64,000 bases of DNA from Longispora sp047121295 (GCF_047121295.1 NZ_CP139447.1:1860001-1924000); one strand, 5' to 3'. Numbered from the stretch's first letter, positions 44,621 through 53,163 are shown. The notes: generated by a model from the sequence alone, not told the origin. Numbers and translations are program-made.

Positions 44621-47175
44621 TGGACACCCTCGTCTACACCGACTGCCGGCCCGGCCAGGGGCTGCGCGGCACGGCCGGCCTGCAGTTCCAGGCCCGGTCG
44701 GCCGGCGCGGACCCCGAGGCGATGGCGCTGGTCCAACGCGCGCTGCTGTACGAGCCGCCCGCCAACTGGATGCGCGAACGCCGCCCGGTCGCCGACTACC
44801 CGCCGTCCTTCGCGCACGCCTGGGACCGCCCGCCCGCCGGGGACGGCTCGCCCGCAGGGGACGGCCGGCACGCCCCGGGCGGCTGGCTGGCCACCGCCGC
44901 CGGCGTCTACCTGGGCCGGGAGGCCAACGGCAACCGGGAGGGCAACCAGCTCACCCACGCCGTCGTCACCCGGGATCCGGCCGACTACGGCCCGCTGCGG
45001 CCGGCACAGCTGTTCGGGGCCCCGTTCTGGCGCGCCGGGCCGGCCGAGGGCACGGAGAGCCCGACGGTCGACGTTCGGCCCGGGCCGCTGGACGCCGAGA
45101 CCGTGCAGGAGTTCGTCCGGGCCGACCCCGACGGGGTGCGCCGGCTCGCGGTCCTGCTCACCGCGCTGCGGGCCCTCGGCCGGCCGGACGCCCGCCGGGT
45201 GCTGTTCGTCGCCGCCGACCCGGGGCCGGTGCTGACCTGGGTGGCCGCCGGCACCCTGCTGCTGCCCCAGCGCACGGCCCTCGCCGTCGGGTTCAAGATC
45301 TTCACCACCCATCCGGCGTACGCCGAGCAGCACGTCCTCGCCGTGCACCCCGACGCCGGCCCGGTGCCCACCGACGACTACCTCCTGATCGACCTGACCC
45401 GCGACGCCTGGCCCGCCGGCCCCCTGGAGCAGGCGGCCCTCGGCTGGGCGGAGCTGTTCGCGGCCGAGGACCCGTACGACGTCACCGACGCCGTGGAGAT
45501 CGCCGGCGGCTCCGGGCTGCCCCCGGCCGAGGCCCTGGCCCTGGGCGGGGCGGTCCTCGGGCACCGGCCGGCCGACGGGCACCTGCCGGCCGTGGTGCGC
45601 TGGCTGGTCGACGGCGCGCCGGAACTCGTGGAGGCGTACGGCCCCGCCGTCGTGGACACCGTCGCCACCGACGTCACCGGCTGGCCGGCGGCCGTGCTCG
45701 CCGACCTGGACCGGGTCACCCGCGACGGCCGGTTCCCGGGCCGGGCCGCCGACGTCCGGATCGCCCTGCTGACGGCCGAACTGCGCGCCGCCGTCGCGGC
45801 GGGACCGGGCGGCGAACGCGGCGGCTCCAGGCCGGACCGCGCCGAAGAACGAGACGCGACCCCGCCGGGTGGCGGCGGGCGGCCCCGGGACACGGCCGAC
45901 GGTGGCGTGCTGCCGGTGCTGGCCGGTGCTGAGTGGACGGTCGACGACGCCGACCGGGCGGCCGACGTCCTCGCCCGCGCGCTCGACGCGGCCGACGGGC
46001 CCGGGTTCGACGCCGTGCTGCGGGTGGCCACCCGGTTCGGGCTGGCCGCGCCGCTGGACCGGGCCTGGGCCGCCGTGGACCGGTTCGTCGAACACTGGGC
46101 CGGGACCGACGGCGCCGACTACGACCCGGCCCGGTGGCCCGACGGCGGGCAGCTCACCGACCTGCTGTGCGACCACCTCGTGGAGCTCCTCGACAACGAG
46201 CCCTACCTGGCCGACGCCGTGGGCGACCGGTGGTGGCTGCGGCTGATCGGCCGGGTCGTGGACCCGACCAGCCCGCTGGACCGGGCCGTGGTGGGGGCGG
46301 CGATGGTGGCGGGCTCGCCGGCGTACCGGATGAGGCTGCTCGGTTTTGACCTGGACAAGGCCGGCGGTGACCGGCACGCGGCCGAGGCGGCCGTGGCGGC
46401 CCTGTGGCGGCGGGTGACCCCGACGGCCGCCGAGCTGGAGCTGGTCCGCGACCGGGCCCCTGCCGCCACCCGGCTCAGCCCGACGGCCGTGGACCGCTAC
46501 GTCCGCGCGGCCCGGGGCACCCCCGCCGGCCTGCGCGCGGCGGTCACCCTCTGCCAGGGCCTCACCGACCGGGCCCTGCTGCCCGAACCGGGCCCGGACG
46601 TGGAGGGACTGCTCGCCGACGACGCCGCCCTGCGCGGGATCGTCGACGGGATGGCCGGCACGGAGCTGCGCACCGGCGACCTGCTCGGCCGGCTCGCGAC
46701 GGTGGCGCCCGACGTGATCGCCGCGCACGGGGACGCCCTCGTCGCCGCCATGGTCGACTGCCGCCGGCCCGCGCTGCTCACCCACCTGGTGCCGGCCCTG
46801 CCGCCGGAGCTCCGCGCCGCCTACCACCGGGCGCTCGCCGGGGTGCTCCGCGACGGCGCGCGGACCCTCGACGTGCTCGTCGCCGCCCTGCTGCGCGGCG
46901 CGTCGCCGGCCCGGGACACCGGCCCGTCGTCCGTCCGGGACAGCGGCGCGCCGCCCGCCCGGGGCGGCGACCCCTCCGTCCGCGGCGGCCCTTCGTCCAT
47001 CCTGGACGAGGCGCTGGTGCACTGGCTGGTCCGGGCCGACGAGGCCGCCGTCGTCGCCGTCGCCGACGAGCTCGACGCCCTCGGCGACCGGGCCGGTGCC
47101 GAGGCCTGGACGACCTGGGCGGACGAGACCCGACGGAACCGCGGCATCAAGCGGTTCCTGCCCCGGAGGAGGTGA
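44620..47175 (+). CDS. GTPase-associated protein 1 (GAP1-N2 family)
   Basis: 851 residues. The N-terminal GAP1-N2 pattern is clear: YTDCRPGQGLRGTAGLQFQA, then AMALVQRALLYEPPANWM, then RRPVADYPPSFAH, then GVYLGREANGNREGNQLTHA, then PAQLFGAPFW. A long helical middle and C-terminal part (GAP1-M and C-like) follows, interrupted by two Gly/Pro/Arg-rich insertions (about 45810-45915 and 46905-47010). GAP1 proteins are defined by linkage to paired GTPases. Their mechanism is not established, but they are proposed adaptors that couple GTPase switching to effectors. The gene lies between the two GTPase genes. Confidence 0.85.
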   Translation: MDTLVYTDCRPGQGLRGTAGLQFQARSAGADPEAMALVQRALLYEPPANWMRERRPVADYPPSFAHAWDRPPAGDGSPAGDGRHAPGGWLATAAGVYLGREANGNREGNQLTHAVVTRDPADYGPLRPAQLFGAPFWRAGPAEGTESPTVDVRPGPLDAETVQEFVRADPDGVRRLAVLLTALRALGRPDARRVLFVAADPGPVLTWVAAGTLLLPQRTALAVGFKIFTTHPAYAEQHVLAVHPDAGPVPTDDYLLIDLTRDAWPAGPLEQAALGWAELFAAEDPYDVTDAVEIAGGSGLPPAEALALGGAVLGHRPADGHLPAVVRWLVDGAPELVEAYGPAVVDTVATDVTGWPAAVLADLDRVTRDGRFPGRAADVRIALLTAELRAAVAAGPGGERGGSRPDRAEERDATPPGGGGRPRDTADGGVLPVLAGAEWTVDDADRAADVLARALDAADGPGFDAVLRVATRFGLAAPLDRAWAAVDRFVEHWAGTDGADYDPARWPDGGQLTDLLCDHLVELLDNEPYLADAVGDRWWLRLIGRVVDPTSPLDRAVVGAAMVAGSPAYRMRLLGFDLDKAGGDRHAAEAAVAALWRRVTPTAAELELVRDRAPAATRLSPTAVDRYVRAARGTPAGLRAAVTLCQGLTDRALLPEPGPDVEGLLADDAALRGIVDGMAGTELRTGDLLGRLATVAPDVIAAHGDALVAAMVDCRRPALLTHLVPALPPELRAAYHRALAGVLRDGARTLDVLVAALLRGASPARDTGPSSVRDSGAPPARGGDPSVRGGPSSILDEALVHWLVRADEAAVVAVADELDALGDRAGAEAWTTWADETRRNRGIKRFLPRRR

Positions 47176-47178
47176 CCC

Positions 47179-48756
47179 GTGCCCGTCATCGTCGTGATCG
47201 TCGCCTACCTCGCGGCCTTCATCGTGTACCTGTGGGTCTGCGTCATGGCCCTCGTCTGGCTCGCGACCCCCGCGTCGTACGTGCTCGGGATCGGCGGGCT
47301 GCTGTTCGGGGCGGGGCTCGCCGTCGCCCTCACCGGCCGGGTCCTCCTCGGGCACGAGCACCGGCCGGGCTTCCCGGTCCTCGTCGGCCCGGCGGACACC
47401 GGCGACCGGGGCTGGCCCACCTACTTCCGGACCCAGGTGTACCGCGACCTGCACGCCGCCGGCCGGTGGACCGCCCGGGTGGTGTACCGCCTGTGGACGT
47501 GGACGATCGCCCGCACCTTCGGCCGGTACGGGGTCCGCACCCTGTGGGCCTGGCCGCTCCTCGTCCCGGTGCTGGTCTTCCTGCTCGCCGCCACGACCGG
47601 CGCGACGGCCGGCGCGCTGCTCACCGCCCTGGTCGTCGCCGTCGTCACCCTGCTCGGGGTGTCCGCCGGGCTGGCCACGGCCGGGGTGCTCCGCGCCGCC
47701 GACCGGCTCTGGCAGCGGGTGTTCCACGCGGCGGCGAGCTGCCCCCGGCCGGGCTGCTACCACGTGACCCGGCTGCCGGCGTACCGCTGCCCGGGCTGCG
47801 ACCGGCTGCACCGCGACCTGCGCCCCGGCCGGCTCGGCGTGCTGTGGCGGCACTGCGGCTGCGGGGCCACCCTGCCGACCACGGTGCTGCGCGCGGCCCG
47901 GGCTCTCGAACCGGTCTGCCAGAAGTGCGGCGCCGCCCTGCACGGCGACGCCGCGCTGGCCACCGACGTGCGGATCCCGGTGTTCGGCGCGCCCCGGGCC
48001 GGCAAGACCCGGTTCATCATGGCCGGCCTGGTCGGGCTGAGCGCGCGCCCCGGCTCGCCGATCACGCCGGCCGACCCGGACAGCGGGCGGGCGTTCGCGG
48101 AGTACGCGGCGACGATCGGGGGCGGGGACTCGACGGCGCAGACCGGGAGGGCGCTGCCCGCCGCCGTGACGCTCCGGGTCGCCGGTGGCCGGCGCACCGC
48201 CCTGCTGCACGTGTTCGACGCGGCGGGGGAGCGGTTCACCGAGCGGGCCCAGAACGAGGAACTGGCCTACCTCGACCACGCCCGGGGGCTGGTGTTCGTC
48301 CTCGACCCGTTCTCGGTCCCGGAGGTCCGGGCCCGGCTGCGCGGCCTGCGCGCGGCCCCCGCCGGGGCGCCCGACGGCACCGGCACGACGACGGCGGTCC
48401 CCGACGGCGCGGCCCAGCACGACCCGGACGAGTCCTACCAGGTGACGGTGCGCCGGCTCCGCGACTACGGGGTGGACCTGCGCCGGCAGCGGCTCGCGTT
48501 CGTGGTGTCCAAGGCGGACCTGCTGCTGGCCGGCCCGGCCGGCGCCGGCCTGGGCCCCGGCTCCGACGCCGTCCGGGCCTGGCTGTTCGACGCGGGGCTG
48601 GACAACCTGCTGCTCGCGGCGGGCCGGGACTTCGCCGAGGTCCGGTACTTCCTGGTCTCCTCGATGACCGCCGATCCGGGCGGCGACGTCGCGGCCACCG
48701 CCCCGCTGGACTGGCTGCTGTCCGCCGAGCCGGTCCCGACCGGAGGTTCCTCGTGA
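47179..48756 (+). CDS. Membrane-anchored zinc-ribbon GTPase (double-GTPase system)
   Basis: 525 residues. Four membrane helices in two pairs: IVVIVAYLAAFIVYLWVCVM and VLGIGGLLFGAGLAVAL, then LWAWPLLVPVLVFLLAATT and AGALLTALVVAVVTLLGV. Zinc ribbons follow (Cys 188, 193, 204, 207, 226, 228, 247, 250). The GTPase domain has Walker A GAPRAGKT (270-277) and a G3-like DAAGE (347-351), and ends SSMTADPGGDVAATAPLDWL. It is the membrane partner of the soluble zinc-ribbon GTPase. GTG at 47179 lies three bases after the GAP1 stop, and AGGAGG precedes it. Confidence 0.8.
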   Translation: MPVIVVIVAYLAAFIVYLWVCVMALVWLATPASYVLGIGGLLFGAGLAVALTGRVLLGHEHRPGFPVLVGPADTGDRGWPTYFRTQVYRDLHAAGRWTARVVYRLWTWTIARTFGRYGVRTLWAWPLLVPVLVFLLAATTGATAGALLTALVVAVVTLLGVSAGLATAGVLRAADRLWQRVFHAAASCPRPGCYHVTRLPAYRCPGCDRLHRDLRPGRLGVLWRHCGCGATLPTTVLRAARALEPVCQKCGAALHGDAALATDVRIPVFGAPRAGKTRFIMAGLVGLSARPGSPITPADPDSGRAFAEYAATIGGGDSTAQTGRALPAAVTLRVAGGRRTALLHVFDAAGERFTERAQNEELAYLDHARGLVFVLDPFSVPEVRARLRGLRAAPAGAPDGTGTTTAVPDGAAQHDPDESYQVTVRRLRDYGVDLRRQRLAFVVSKADLLLAGPAGAGLGPGSDAVRAWLFDAGLDNLLLAAGRDFAEVRYFLVSSMTADPGGDVAATAPLDWLLSAEPVPTGGSS

Positions 48757-48920
48757 GCGCCCTGCCGCCCGGCCACGTTCGCAGCCGGTGGCTGCTCCTC
48801 GCCGCCCTGGTCGCGGCCTGCGCGGCGCTCGTCGGCTGGGCGGTCCTGGCCGGGGTCCCCGAGGCGCTGTGGCACGGCTGGCTGGCCCTGTGGGCCGACA
48901 TCCGGCACGGCTCGAGATGA
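48753..48920 (+). CDS. Mini membrane protein
   Basis: 55 residues with one membrane helix (WLLLAALVAACAALVGWAVL) flanked by Arg residues and followed by an amphipathic, Trp-rich tail (WHGWLALWADIRHG). The GTG start overlaps the GTPase stop as GTGA, so it is co-translated with the membrane GTPase. A terminator follows. It may be a small subunit of the membrane complex or a pore-forming peptide; no homologue is recognised. Confidence 0.65.
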   Translation: MSALPPGHVRSRWLLLAALVAACAALVGWAVLAGVPEALWHGWLALWADIRHGSR

Positions 48921-48926
48921 GCGGGA

Positions 48927-48957
48927 CGGCCCCGCTCCCACCGGGGGAACGGGGCCG
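48927..48957 (+). terminator. Hairpin terminator of the Hsp70/GTPase operon
   Basis: CGGCCCCG (48927-48934) and CGGGGCCG (48950-48957) form an 8-bp perfect stem with a 15-nt loop, seven bases after the last stop of the operon and before the convergent secreted-protein gene. Confidence 0.65.
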
Positions 48958-48973
48958 CGTCACAGCTACCTGA

Positions 48974-50140
48974 TCAGGAGGTCGGCTCCTTGGCCAGGCC
49001 CAGGTACATCGTGCCCGGGTAGGTCGGGTTGAACGCGATCGCGGTGATCTCGTGCTCGTTGTTGTGCGTCGAGGTCACCAGGCCGGTGGTGGCCGACCAC
49101 TTGAACAGGTCGGTGCCGTAGTTCGCGTAGGACTGGCCGTACTCGAACCACAGCTCGTTGACGTTGGACGCGCTCGGCCACAGCTGCGCGCCGTTGGTGA
49201 TCAGCAGGCCGGACGCGGAGGTCACGATCGAGGTGAAGGTCAGGCCGCCGTCGGTGGAGCGGTACAGGTGCCGGCCGTTGCCGGGCACGTGCGCGTCGGA
49301 CTCGTCGATGTCGATCGCCATCGCGTACACGACGTTGTTGTTCACCGGGGACACCGCGAGGGTGAACACGTTGGTGCCCAGCCCGCCCGGGGTCAGGTCG
49401 ATGCCGGCCGCCGGGGTCCAGCTGCCGCCGCCGTCGAAGGTGACGAACGCGCCCTTGCTGGAGGTGCCGACCATGGCGTGCCACGGGTTCAGCGGGTCGA
49501 TCGCGGTGTCGTACACGTCGTAGGCGTTCACGTTCGGCGGGGTGCTGCCGGTGATCGTCCAGGACGCGCCGCCGTTGTACGACTCGAAGAGCTGGCCGGC
49601 GTTGTCGCCGATCATCACGTGCAGGCCGTCGGCCGGGTCGACGCCCAGGCCGGTGATGCCGGCGGCGGTCGGGTCGGCGAGCGTGACGATGTTGTTGCTG
49701 CCGCTGTACCGGTAGATGCCCGACGTGCCGGAGTCCGAGTACAGGTAGGCCCGGCCGCCCTTGCCGGCGACGGCCTTGATCGCGAAGCCGTTCGCCAGGC
49801 CGCCGCCGACCTTGCTCCAGGAGCAGCCGGCGTTGGTGGACTTCAGCACGGTGTTGGTCTGCTTGTGGCTGACCGGGTCGGTGACCTCCTGGGTGGCGAT
49901 CAGCGTGTTCGCCACGTCCAGCGCCGCGAGCCCGTAGGTGTAGGTGATCGGCACCGAGGTCTGCGCGGTCGCCGTCAGGGTGGCGCCGGCGTCCTTGGTG
50001 AAGGTGAGGCCGGACGCGCCGGTGATCGTCGTACAGGTCGGGTTGGTCCAGAGCGGGGCGGCGGTGGCCGGACCGGACTGGGCCAGGGCGGCCGCGGTCA
50101 CGGTCAGTGCCGCGGCGATCCCGGTGATGAGCTTGCGCAT
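48974..50140 (-). CDS. Secreted beta-propeller-like protein (BNR/Vps10-type repeats)
   Basis: 388 residues. A signal peptide (MRKLITGIAAALTVTAAALA, with a likely AxA site at GPATAA) precedes repeated blades of the BNR/sialidase type. Motifs S-T-N-A-G-C-S-W, S-Y-N-G-G-A-S-W-T, F-D-G-G-G-S-W-T and S-T-D-G-G-L-T-F recur roughly every 45-60 residues, consistent with six or seven blades. No catalytic sialidase residues are evident, so it is probably a binding protein. It faintly resembles the streptomycete dispase autolysis-inducing propeller, but I cannot confirm this. It converges on the GTPase operon. Confidence 0.75.
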   Translation of the reverse strand: MRKLITGIAAALTVTAAALAQSGPATAAPLWTNPTCTTITGASGLTFTKDAGATLTATAQTSVPITYTYGLAALDVANTLIATQEVTDPVSHKQTNTVLKSTNAGCSWSKVGGGLANGFAIKAVAGKGGRAYLYSDSGTSGIYRYSGSNNIVTLADPTAAGITGLGVDPADGLHVMIGDNAGQLFESYNGGASWTITGSTPPNVNAYDVYDTAIDPLNPWHAMVGTSSKGAFVTFDGGGSWTPAAGIDLTPGGLGTNVFTLAVSPVNNNVVYAMAIDIDESDAHVPGNGRHLYRSTDGGLTFTSIVTSASGLLITNGAQLWPSASNVNELWFEYGQSYANYGTDLFKWSATTGLVTSTHNNEHEITAIAFNPTYPGTMYLGLAKEPTS

Positions 50141-50286
50141 CTGTTGCGTACCCCCAGTAGGTGGTTGGTGACGCCGAACAGTATTAGCTGGGGTGAACGA
50201 TCATTCCTAGTGCGCAAACTGTGAAGGATCTCAAGTGGACCTTCGGGAACCAGATCGGTGCATTGTGGACGTTCGATGATCCGACC

Positions 50287-50844
50287 TCAGGAGGGCAGCT
50301 TGTGGCGGTTGTAGTACCGCGCGACCCGGACCCGGTTGCCGCAGACGGCCGGCGAGCACCACTGTCGGCGCGGGTTCGCTGGGATGAACATCGTGGTGCA
50401 GTCGGGCCCTTCGCACATTCGGACCTTGCCGAGCGCGTCGCTGGACAGCAGCTCGCCGGCCGCCGCCGCGAGGGTCGCGAGCAGCCGGGTGACGTACGGG
50501 CCGTCACGGTCCGTGGTGACCGTGACCCGGGCGCCGTCCCAGTCGAGCCGGCCGTACGCCGGCGCGTCCCGCTGCGCCCGGGTCAGCGAGGCGAGGTGCT
50601 GCCGGGCCGGCCTGTCGCCGCGCGCGGCCGGGACCAGGACCGCGAGCACGATCTCGCGCACCGCGCGCAGGGCGCCCAGGTCCGCGTCCGACAGCGGCCC
50701 GGTCGGCTGGGGCAGCCGGTCGGCCTCGACGGCCAGCCAGTCGGCCGCGCTCTCCGGGGAGTCGAATACGTCGAACCCGCCCGGGCGGGTGTTCAGCAGG
50801 TCCAGGGCCAGGTGCTCGCCGGTCAGCGGCGTGGGGCGATCCAT
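50287..50844 (-). CDS. CGNR zinc-finger regulator (ABATE-type)
   Basis: 185 residues. The N-terminal part (LTGEHLALDLLNTRPGGFDV, then WLAVEADRL) is the ABATE-like stress-associated domain. The C-terminal CGNR zinc finger has CEGPDCTTMFIP, then RRQWCSPAVCGNR, then ARYYNRHK. CGNR proteins are DNA-binding regulators, usually autoregulated. It is divergent from the alpha/beta hydrolase gene, with three copies of ACTAATGC in the shared 82-bp intergenic region, the likely operator. Confidence 0.9.
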   Translation of the reverse strand: MDRPTPLTGEHLALDLLNTRPGGFDVFDSPESAADWLAVEADRLPQPTGPLSDADLGALRAVREIVLAVLVPAARGDRPARQHLASLTRAQRDAPAYGRLDWDGARVTVTTDRDGPYVTRLLATLAAAAGELLSSDALGKVRMCEGPDCTTMFIPANPRRQWCSPAVCGNRVRVARYYNRHKLPS

Positions 50845-50845
50845 G

Positions 50846-50902
50846 TCACTAATGCTACACCGACCGCTTGACGCATTAGTGATCTTGGGATAGAACTAAT
50901 GC
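50846..50902. promoter_or_regulatory. Triple ACTAATGC operator and promoter
   Basis: TCACTAATGC (50846-50855) and GCATTAGTGA (50873-50882) form a 10-bp perfect inverted repeat; a third half-site ACTAATGC lies at 50895-50902. A candidate promoter for the hydrolase gene (TTGACG at 50868-50873, TAGAAC at 50891-50896, 17-bp spacer) overlaps them. Binding by the CGNR protein would block both divergent promoters. Confidence 0.7.
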
Positions 50903-50926
50903 ATCAACACGTCTTGGAGGCATGTG

Positions 50927-51757
50927 ATGATCGCTCACCGCTTCGTCGAGGTCGACGGGGTCCGGGTCTTCTACCGCGAGACCGGCCCGGCCGACGCCCC
51001 GGTGCTCCTGCTCCTGCACGGCTTCCCGTCCGCCTCGCACCAGTTCCGGGGGCTGATGGGGGCGCTGGGCGACCGGTACCGGATGATCGCTCCTGACCTG
51101 CCCGGCTTCGGGCGCACCGAGACCCCCGAGGGCTTCCCGTTCACCTTCGACCGGCTCGCCGACATCACCGAGGGCTTCGTCAAGGAGCTCGGCCTGGAGC
51201 GGTTCCACGTCTACGGCTTCGACTACGGCCTGCCCACCGCGCTCCGGCTCGCCGGCCGGCTGCCCGAGCGGATCGCCGGCCTCGTCGCGCAGAACGGCAA
51301 CGCCTACGACGACGGCCTCAGCGAGATGGCGCGGGGCCTGCTCACCGCGACCCCCGACCAGATCCGCCCCGTCCTCGAACCCGAGGGCGTCCGGGGGCAG
51401 TATCTCGCCGGCGTCGCCGACCCGGCCGCGATCGACCCCGACAGCTGGCTGCTCGACCAGCACCACCTCGACCTGCCCGGCCGCCGGGACATCCAGATCG
51501 CCCTGGCGCTGGACTACGCCTCCAACGTCGCGCTGTACCCCGCCTGGCAGGCCTGGCTCCGCGCACACCAGCCGGCCACGCTCGTCCTGTGGGGCACCGG
51601 AGACCCCTTCTTCCTGGTACCGGGCGCGCACGCCTACCTGCGCGACCTCCCCGACGCCGAGCTGCACCTGTTCGACACCGGACACTTCGCCCTGGAGGAG
51701 AAGCTGTCCGAGATCGCCCCGCTGATCGCCCGTTTCCTCGAGAGGACCACGTCATGA
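50927..51757 (+). CDS. Alpha/beta hydrolase with Asp nucleophile
   Basis: 276 residues. Oxyanion-hole motif HGFPSASHQ (about 31-39), nucleophile elbow with Asp99 (VYGFDYGLPTALRL) and catalytic His in DTGHFALEE. Asp in place of Ser groups it with haloalkane dehalogenases and epoxide hydrolases, which attack C-halogen or epoxide carbons, and not with esterases. The insert after the elbow is typical of the lid. ATG at 50927 follows TTGGAGG at a six-base spacing. Its stop overlaps the next gene's start (ATGA). Substrate unknown; the CGNR regulator suggests induction by the substrate or a stress. Confidence 0.85.
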   Translation: MIAHRFVEVDGVRVFYRETGPADAPVLLLLHGFPSASHQFRGLMGALGDRYRMIAPDLPGFGRTETPEGFPFTFDRLADITEGFVKELGLERFHVYGFDYGLPTALRLAGRLPERIAGLVAQNGNAYDDGLSEMARGLLTATPDQIRPVLEPEGVRGQYLAGVADPAAIDPDSWLLDQHHLDLPGRRDIQIALALDYASNVALYPAWQAWLRAHQPATLVLWGTGDPFFLVPGAHAYLRDLPDAELHLFDTGHFALEEKLSEIAPLIARFLERTTS

Positions 51758-52320
51758 GAATCGCCGTCATCGGAGCCACCGGATTCGTCGGCTCCGCCAT
51801 CGCCGCCGAGGTCACCGCGCGCGGCCACCAGCTCACCGCCCTGACCCGGTCCGGCGGGTTCGACGCCACCGACCCGGGCGACCAGCTCGCCGGCCACGAC
51901 GCCGTGATCGCCGCCGTCAAGGGCGACGCGACCGCCGCCGCCCGGGCCCTGCTCGCCGCCGAGCCCGCCCGGCTCGTCTTCGTCGGGGGCGGCGGCAGCC
52001 TGACCACCCCGGACGGCACCCGGCTGGTGGACCTGCCGAGCTTCCCGGAGCAGTACAAGAGGGAGGCCCTCGACGCCGCCGAGGCGCTCGACGTGTTCCG
52101 GGCCGCCGAGACCGACGTGCACTGGTCGTTCGTCAGCCCGCCGCCCGCGCACCTGGTGCCCGGCGACAAGGCCGGCGGCTACCGGGCCGAGGCCACCGAC
52201 GTCCCGCTCGTCGGGGCGGACGGCGACAGCCGGATCACCACCGGGGACCTGGCGGCGGCGATCCTGGACGCGGTCGAGAACGGCAGCTTCCGCCAGCAGC
52301 GGTTCTCCGCCGCCTACTGA
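51754..52320 (+). CDS. NAD(P)-binding epimerase/NmrA-like protein
   Basis: 188 residues, a Rossmann fold that begins MRIAVIGATGFVGSAIAAEV with the GxxGxxG nucleotide motif. Later segments (ARLVFVGGGGSL, VHWSFVSPPPAHLVPGDKAG and ITTGDLAAAILDAVENG) match the short NAD(P)H-binding YwnB/NmrA type. The catalytic Tyr-Lys pair of classical SDRs is not evident. Coupled to the hydrolase gene by ATGA and followed by a terminator. Confidence 0.85.
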   Translation: MRIAVIGATGFVGSAIAAEVTARGHQLTALTRSGGFDATDPGDQLAGHDAVIAAVKGDATAAARALLAAEPARLVFVGGGGSLTTPDGTRLVDLPSFPEQYKREALDAAEALDVFRAAETDVHWSFVSPPPAHLVPGDKAGGYRAEATDVPLVGADGDSRITTGDLAAAILDAVENGSFRQQRFSAAY

Positions 52321-52342
52321 GCCCACTGGCCCGGTGAGTGAT

Positions 52343-52370
52343 GTCCCCGACACAAGGTGGTGTCGGGGAC
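52343..52370 (+). terminator. Hairpin terminator after the hydrolase operon
   Basis: GTCCCCGACAC (52343-52353) and GTGTCGGGGAC (52360-52370) form an 11-bp perfect stem with a 6-nt loop. It ends 25 bp before the transporter start, so it also forms the transporter's 5' boundary. Confidence 0.8.
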
Positions 52371-52395
52371 CCGGGGCCGGAAGGATCGCGGCCAT

Positions 52396-53163
52396 ATGGA
52401 CATCGCCGCGATCCTCCTGCTCCTCGTCGCCGCCATGGCCGCCGGCTGGGTGGACGCGGTGGTCGGCGGCGGCGGACTCCTCCAGCTCCCGGCACTCCTG
52501 CTCGCCGCGCCGCACCAGCCGATCGCGAGCCTGCTGGGTACCAACAAGTTGTCCTCGGTCTTCGGCACCACCACGGCCGCCGTCACCTACGCACGCCGGA
52601 CCAAGCTCGACCGCCGGGTGATCTGGCCGGCGGCGGGCCTGGCCGTCGCGGGCTCGGCCGGCGGCGCGCTGCTCGCCGGCTCGCTGTCCTCCGGGGTGCT
52701 CAAGCCGATCATCCTGGCCATCCTCGTCGGGGTGGCCCTGTTCATCACGTTCCGGCCCTCGGTCGGCCTCGTCGTGCTCCCCGAACGCGACACCCGGCCC
52801 CGCCGGCTGATCGCCGTTGGCCTCGCCGGCGTCGCCATCGCCACCTACGACGGCCTGATCGGCCCCGGCACCGGCACGTTCCTGATCATCTCGTTCGCCA
52901 CCGTGCTCGGCTCCGACTTCGTGCACGCCTCGGCCATGGCGAAGATCGTGAACGTCGGCACGAACCTCGGGGCGCTCGCGGTGTTCGCCCCGCGCGGGCA
53001 CGTGCTCTGGGGCCTGGGCCTGGGGATGGCGGCCTGCAACATGGTCGGCGCCCGGCTCGGCGCGCGCACCGCCCTGCGCCGGGGCGCGGGCTTCGTGCGG
53101 ATCGTGCTGCTCGTGGTCGTGGTGGCCCTGGTCGTCAAGCTGGGCTACGACCAGCTCGGATGA
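52396..53163 (+). CDS. TSUP (TauE/SafE) family transporter
   Basis: 255 residues with about eight membrane helices. The N-terminal repeat contains AAGWVDAVVGGGGLLQLPAL and GTNKLSSVFGT, and the second repeat has GVAIATYDGLIGPGTGTFLI and AKIVNVGTNLGALAVF, the duplicated TauE/SafE pattern. TSUP proteins export sulfite, organosulfonates or other small anions; the substrate cannot be named here. ATG at 52396 puts the first helix at the N-terminus; an upstream GTG at 52357 would add a polar leader. Confidence 0.9.
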   Translation: MDIAAILLLLVAAMAAGWVDAVVGGGGLLQLPALLLAAPHQPIASLLGTNKLSSVFGTTTAAVTYARRTKLDRRVIWPAAGLAVAGSAGGALLAGSLSSGVLKPIILAILVGVALFITFRPSVGLVVLPERDTRPRRLIAVGLAGVAIATYDGLIGPGTGTFLIISFATVLGSDFVHASAMAKIVNVGTNLGALAVFAPRGHVLWGLGLGMAACNMVGARLGARTALRRGAGFVRIVLLVVVVALVVKLGYDQLG

